DNA of 64,000 nt, taken from NCBI RefSeq assembly GCF_015351765.1, contig NZ_JADKQA010000001.1, positions 876,394 to 940,393 of the forward strand, in the 5' to 3' direction. Below are positions 62,952 through 64,000 of this stretch, one piece after another. Below the pieces are notes generated by a model, which saw nothing but the letters and a program-made list of their open reading frames with translations, had not been told where the DNA came from and made no database searches. Position numbers and translations under genes: made by a program. Source of the DNA: Clostridium vitabionis (lineage in GTDB: Bacteria; Bacillota; Clostridia; Lachnospirales; Lachnospiraceae). The stretch's first letter is position 1; every line of letters starts with the position of its first letter.

Positions 62952-64000
62952 TCAATCTTCCAGGTAGTCCCGGAGCTTCCCGCCCCGGCTGGCCCGGTGC
63001 AGCTTCTTGAGCGCCTTCGACTCAATCTGGCGGATGCGCTCGCGGGTCACATTGAACTGCCTGCCGACCTCCTCCAGCGTCCTCGGTTTTCCGTCGTCCA
63101 GGCCAAAGCGCAGGCGGATCACCTGCTGCTCGCGGTCAGACAGCGTACCGATCACGTCATTCAGTTCCTTCCGGAAAGAATTCTCCGTCGCGACATCCAC
63201 CGGGGAATCAGAGGAATTGTCCGGGATGAAATCCTCAAGATGGCTGTCGTCCTCCTCGCCGACCGGCGTGCTTAGGGAAACCGGATCCTGGTTTTTCGTG
63301 ATATCGATGATCTCCCGCACCTTCTCGGGCGTCTCTCCCATGCGCTTCGCGATTTCCTCCGGCGTGGGCTCCCTGCCGAGCTCCTGGAGGAGCTGGCGCG
63401 AGGTCTTGACCTCCCGGTTGATCGTCTCGACCATGTGCACCGGGACACGGATCGTCCGGGACTGGTCCGCGATCGCGCGGGTGATCGCCTGCCGGATCCA
63501 CCAGGTAGCGTAGGTGCTGAACTTATTGCCCTTCGTGTAATCGTACTTATCGACCGCCTTGAGAAGGCCGATATTCCCCTCCTGGATCAGGTCGAGGAAC
63601 GGAAGGCCGCGGCCAACATACCGCTTGGCGATGCTGACCACGAGGCGGAGATTTGCCTCCGTGAGCTGCTGCTTCGCGAGCTTATCCCCCTCGGACATCT
63701 TCTTTGCGAGGGAGATCTCCTGCTCCGCCGTGAGGAGCGGGATCTTGCCGATCTCCTTGAGATACTGCCGGACCGGGTCGGAGACAGAGCCCCGGGCACC
63801 GGTATCAAGCTCGGCGCTCTTAATCTCCCGGTCCGCGTCTTCCTCCTCCTTCTCGCTGTCCTCACTCGAATAGAGGTCTGAATCCAGATCCTCCGCCAGA
63901 GATTCATCCTCCGGGCGGAGGATATCAATATCATGGTCATCCAGATAGTCGTAAATCCTGTCCAGTTCAGCCGGTTTCAGAATCTTCGGAAATGCGGAGG
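62952..64000 (-). CDS. rpoD: Primary sigma factor RpoD (SigA), N-terminus beyond window
   Basis: Housekeeping sigma factor. The frame runs from the window edge without a start. Region 1.1 remnants include [16 protein letters not shown] and an acidic stretch ([11 protein letters not shown]). Regions 1.2 to 2.4 follow ([60 protein letters not shown]). Region 3 and the region 4 helix-turn-helix ([20 protein letters not shown]) end with [12 protein letters not shown]. About 348 codons are present, so only a few dozen N-terminal residues are missing. Confidence 0.97.
   Translation of the reverse strand, partial: SAFPKILKPAELDRIYDYLDDHDIDILRPEDESLAEDLDSDLYSSEDSEKEEEDADREIKSAELDTGARGSVSDPVRQYLKEIGKIPLLTAEQEISLAKKMSEGDKLAKQQLTEANLRLVVSIAKRYVGRGLPFLDLIQEGNIGLLKAVDKYDYTKGNKFSTYATWWIRQAITRAIADQSRTIRVPVHMVETINREVKTSRQLLQELGREPTPEEIAKRMGETPEKVREIIDITKNQDPVSLSTPVGEEDDSHLEDFIPDNSSDSPVDVATENSFRKELNDVIGTLSDREQQVIRLRFGLDDGKPRTLEEVGRQFNVTRERIRQIESKALKKLHRASRGGKLRDYLED

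Overview
The window reads as chromosomal DNA from a GC-rich anaerobic Clostridia, most likely Lachnospiraceae. This is an inference from gene content: pyruvate:ferredoxin oxidoreductase, an anaerobic-type (cbi) cobalamin pathway, IspH next to ribosomal protein S1, a PyrBI aspartate transcarbamoylase, a small CobU-like domain of a type I associate with Lachnospiraceae, and strong AGGAGG-type ribosome binding sites. Nearly all genes lie on the minus strand. The plus-strand genes are a hypothetical protein at 19967-20593 and pyrBI at 55241-56598.

Layout. 1-3375: the start-proximal 1125 codons of PFOR, with its promoter. 3573-14532: an operon read leftward as TPR protein, 75-residue protein, ABC-F ATPase, an endonuclease IV-CobU fusion, cbiB, cobD, cobQ, cbiC and alaX. 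14668-15735: a divergent ROK-type regulator with a clear promoter and terminator. 15908-19779: small alarmone synthetase, response regulator, histidine kinase and RsmH-like methyltransferase. 20563-32198: the second cobalamin operon, cbiD-cbiF-cbiG-cbiJE-cbiA-cbiT-cobT-cobU-cobS, then rsuA, an MBL hydrolase and a small protein. 32340-36109: cmk-ispH-rpsA and fba. About 36339-38095: an intact IS200/IS605-type transposon (tnpA, tnpB and a probable omega RNA). 38164-49300: a phosphohexomutase, a HI0933-type flavoprotein and arginine genes argF, D, B, J, C, H and G. 49553-54981: a MATE transporter and a MacB-like ABC system. 55241-58637: pyrBI, ldh and a lipoprotein. 58720-59446: an intergenic repeat array and RNase P RNA. 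59668-64000: a nucleoside kinase, trmK, a Nif3-family protein and the 3' part of rpoD.

How it works together. The two cobalamin clusters encode corrin-ring steps (CbiD, F, G, J, E, T, C), the two amidations (CbiA, CobQ), aminopropanol attachment (CobD, CbiB) and lower-loop assembly (CobU, CobT, CobS). The early methyltransferases CbiL and CbiH, the cobalt chelatase and the corrinoid adenosyltransferase are not in the window. No cobalamin riboswitch was recognised. The arginine genes cover acetylated intermediates (ArgJ, B, C, D) and the citrulline-to-arginine steps (ArgF, G, H). ARG-box-like palindromes recur in three of their intergenic gaps.

The most unusual features are the Nfo-CobU fusion, the repeat array beside rnpB, short tandem duplications placed just after several stop codons (in two cases copying the gene's own 3' end), a long inverted repeat upstream of fba, and a complete TnpB transposon whose guide can be read from its right flank.
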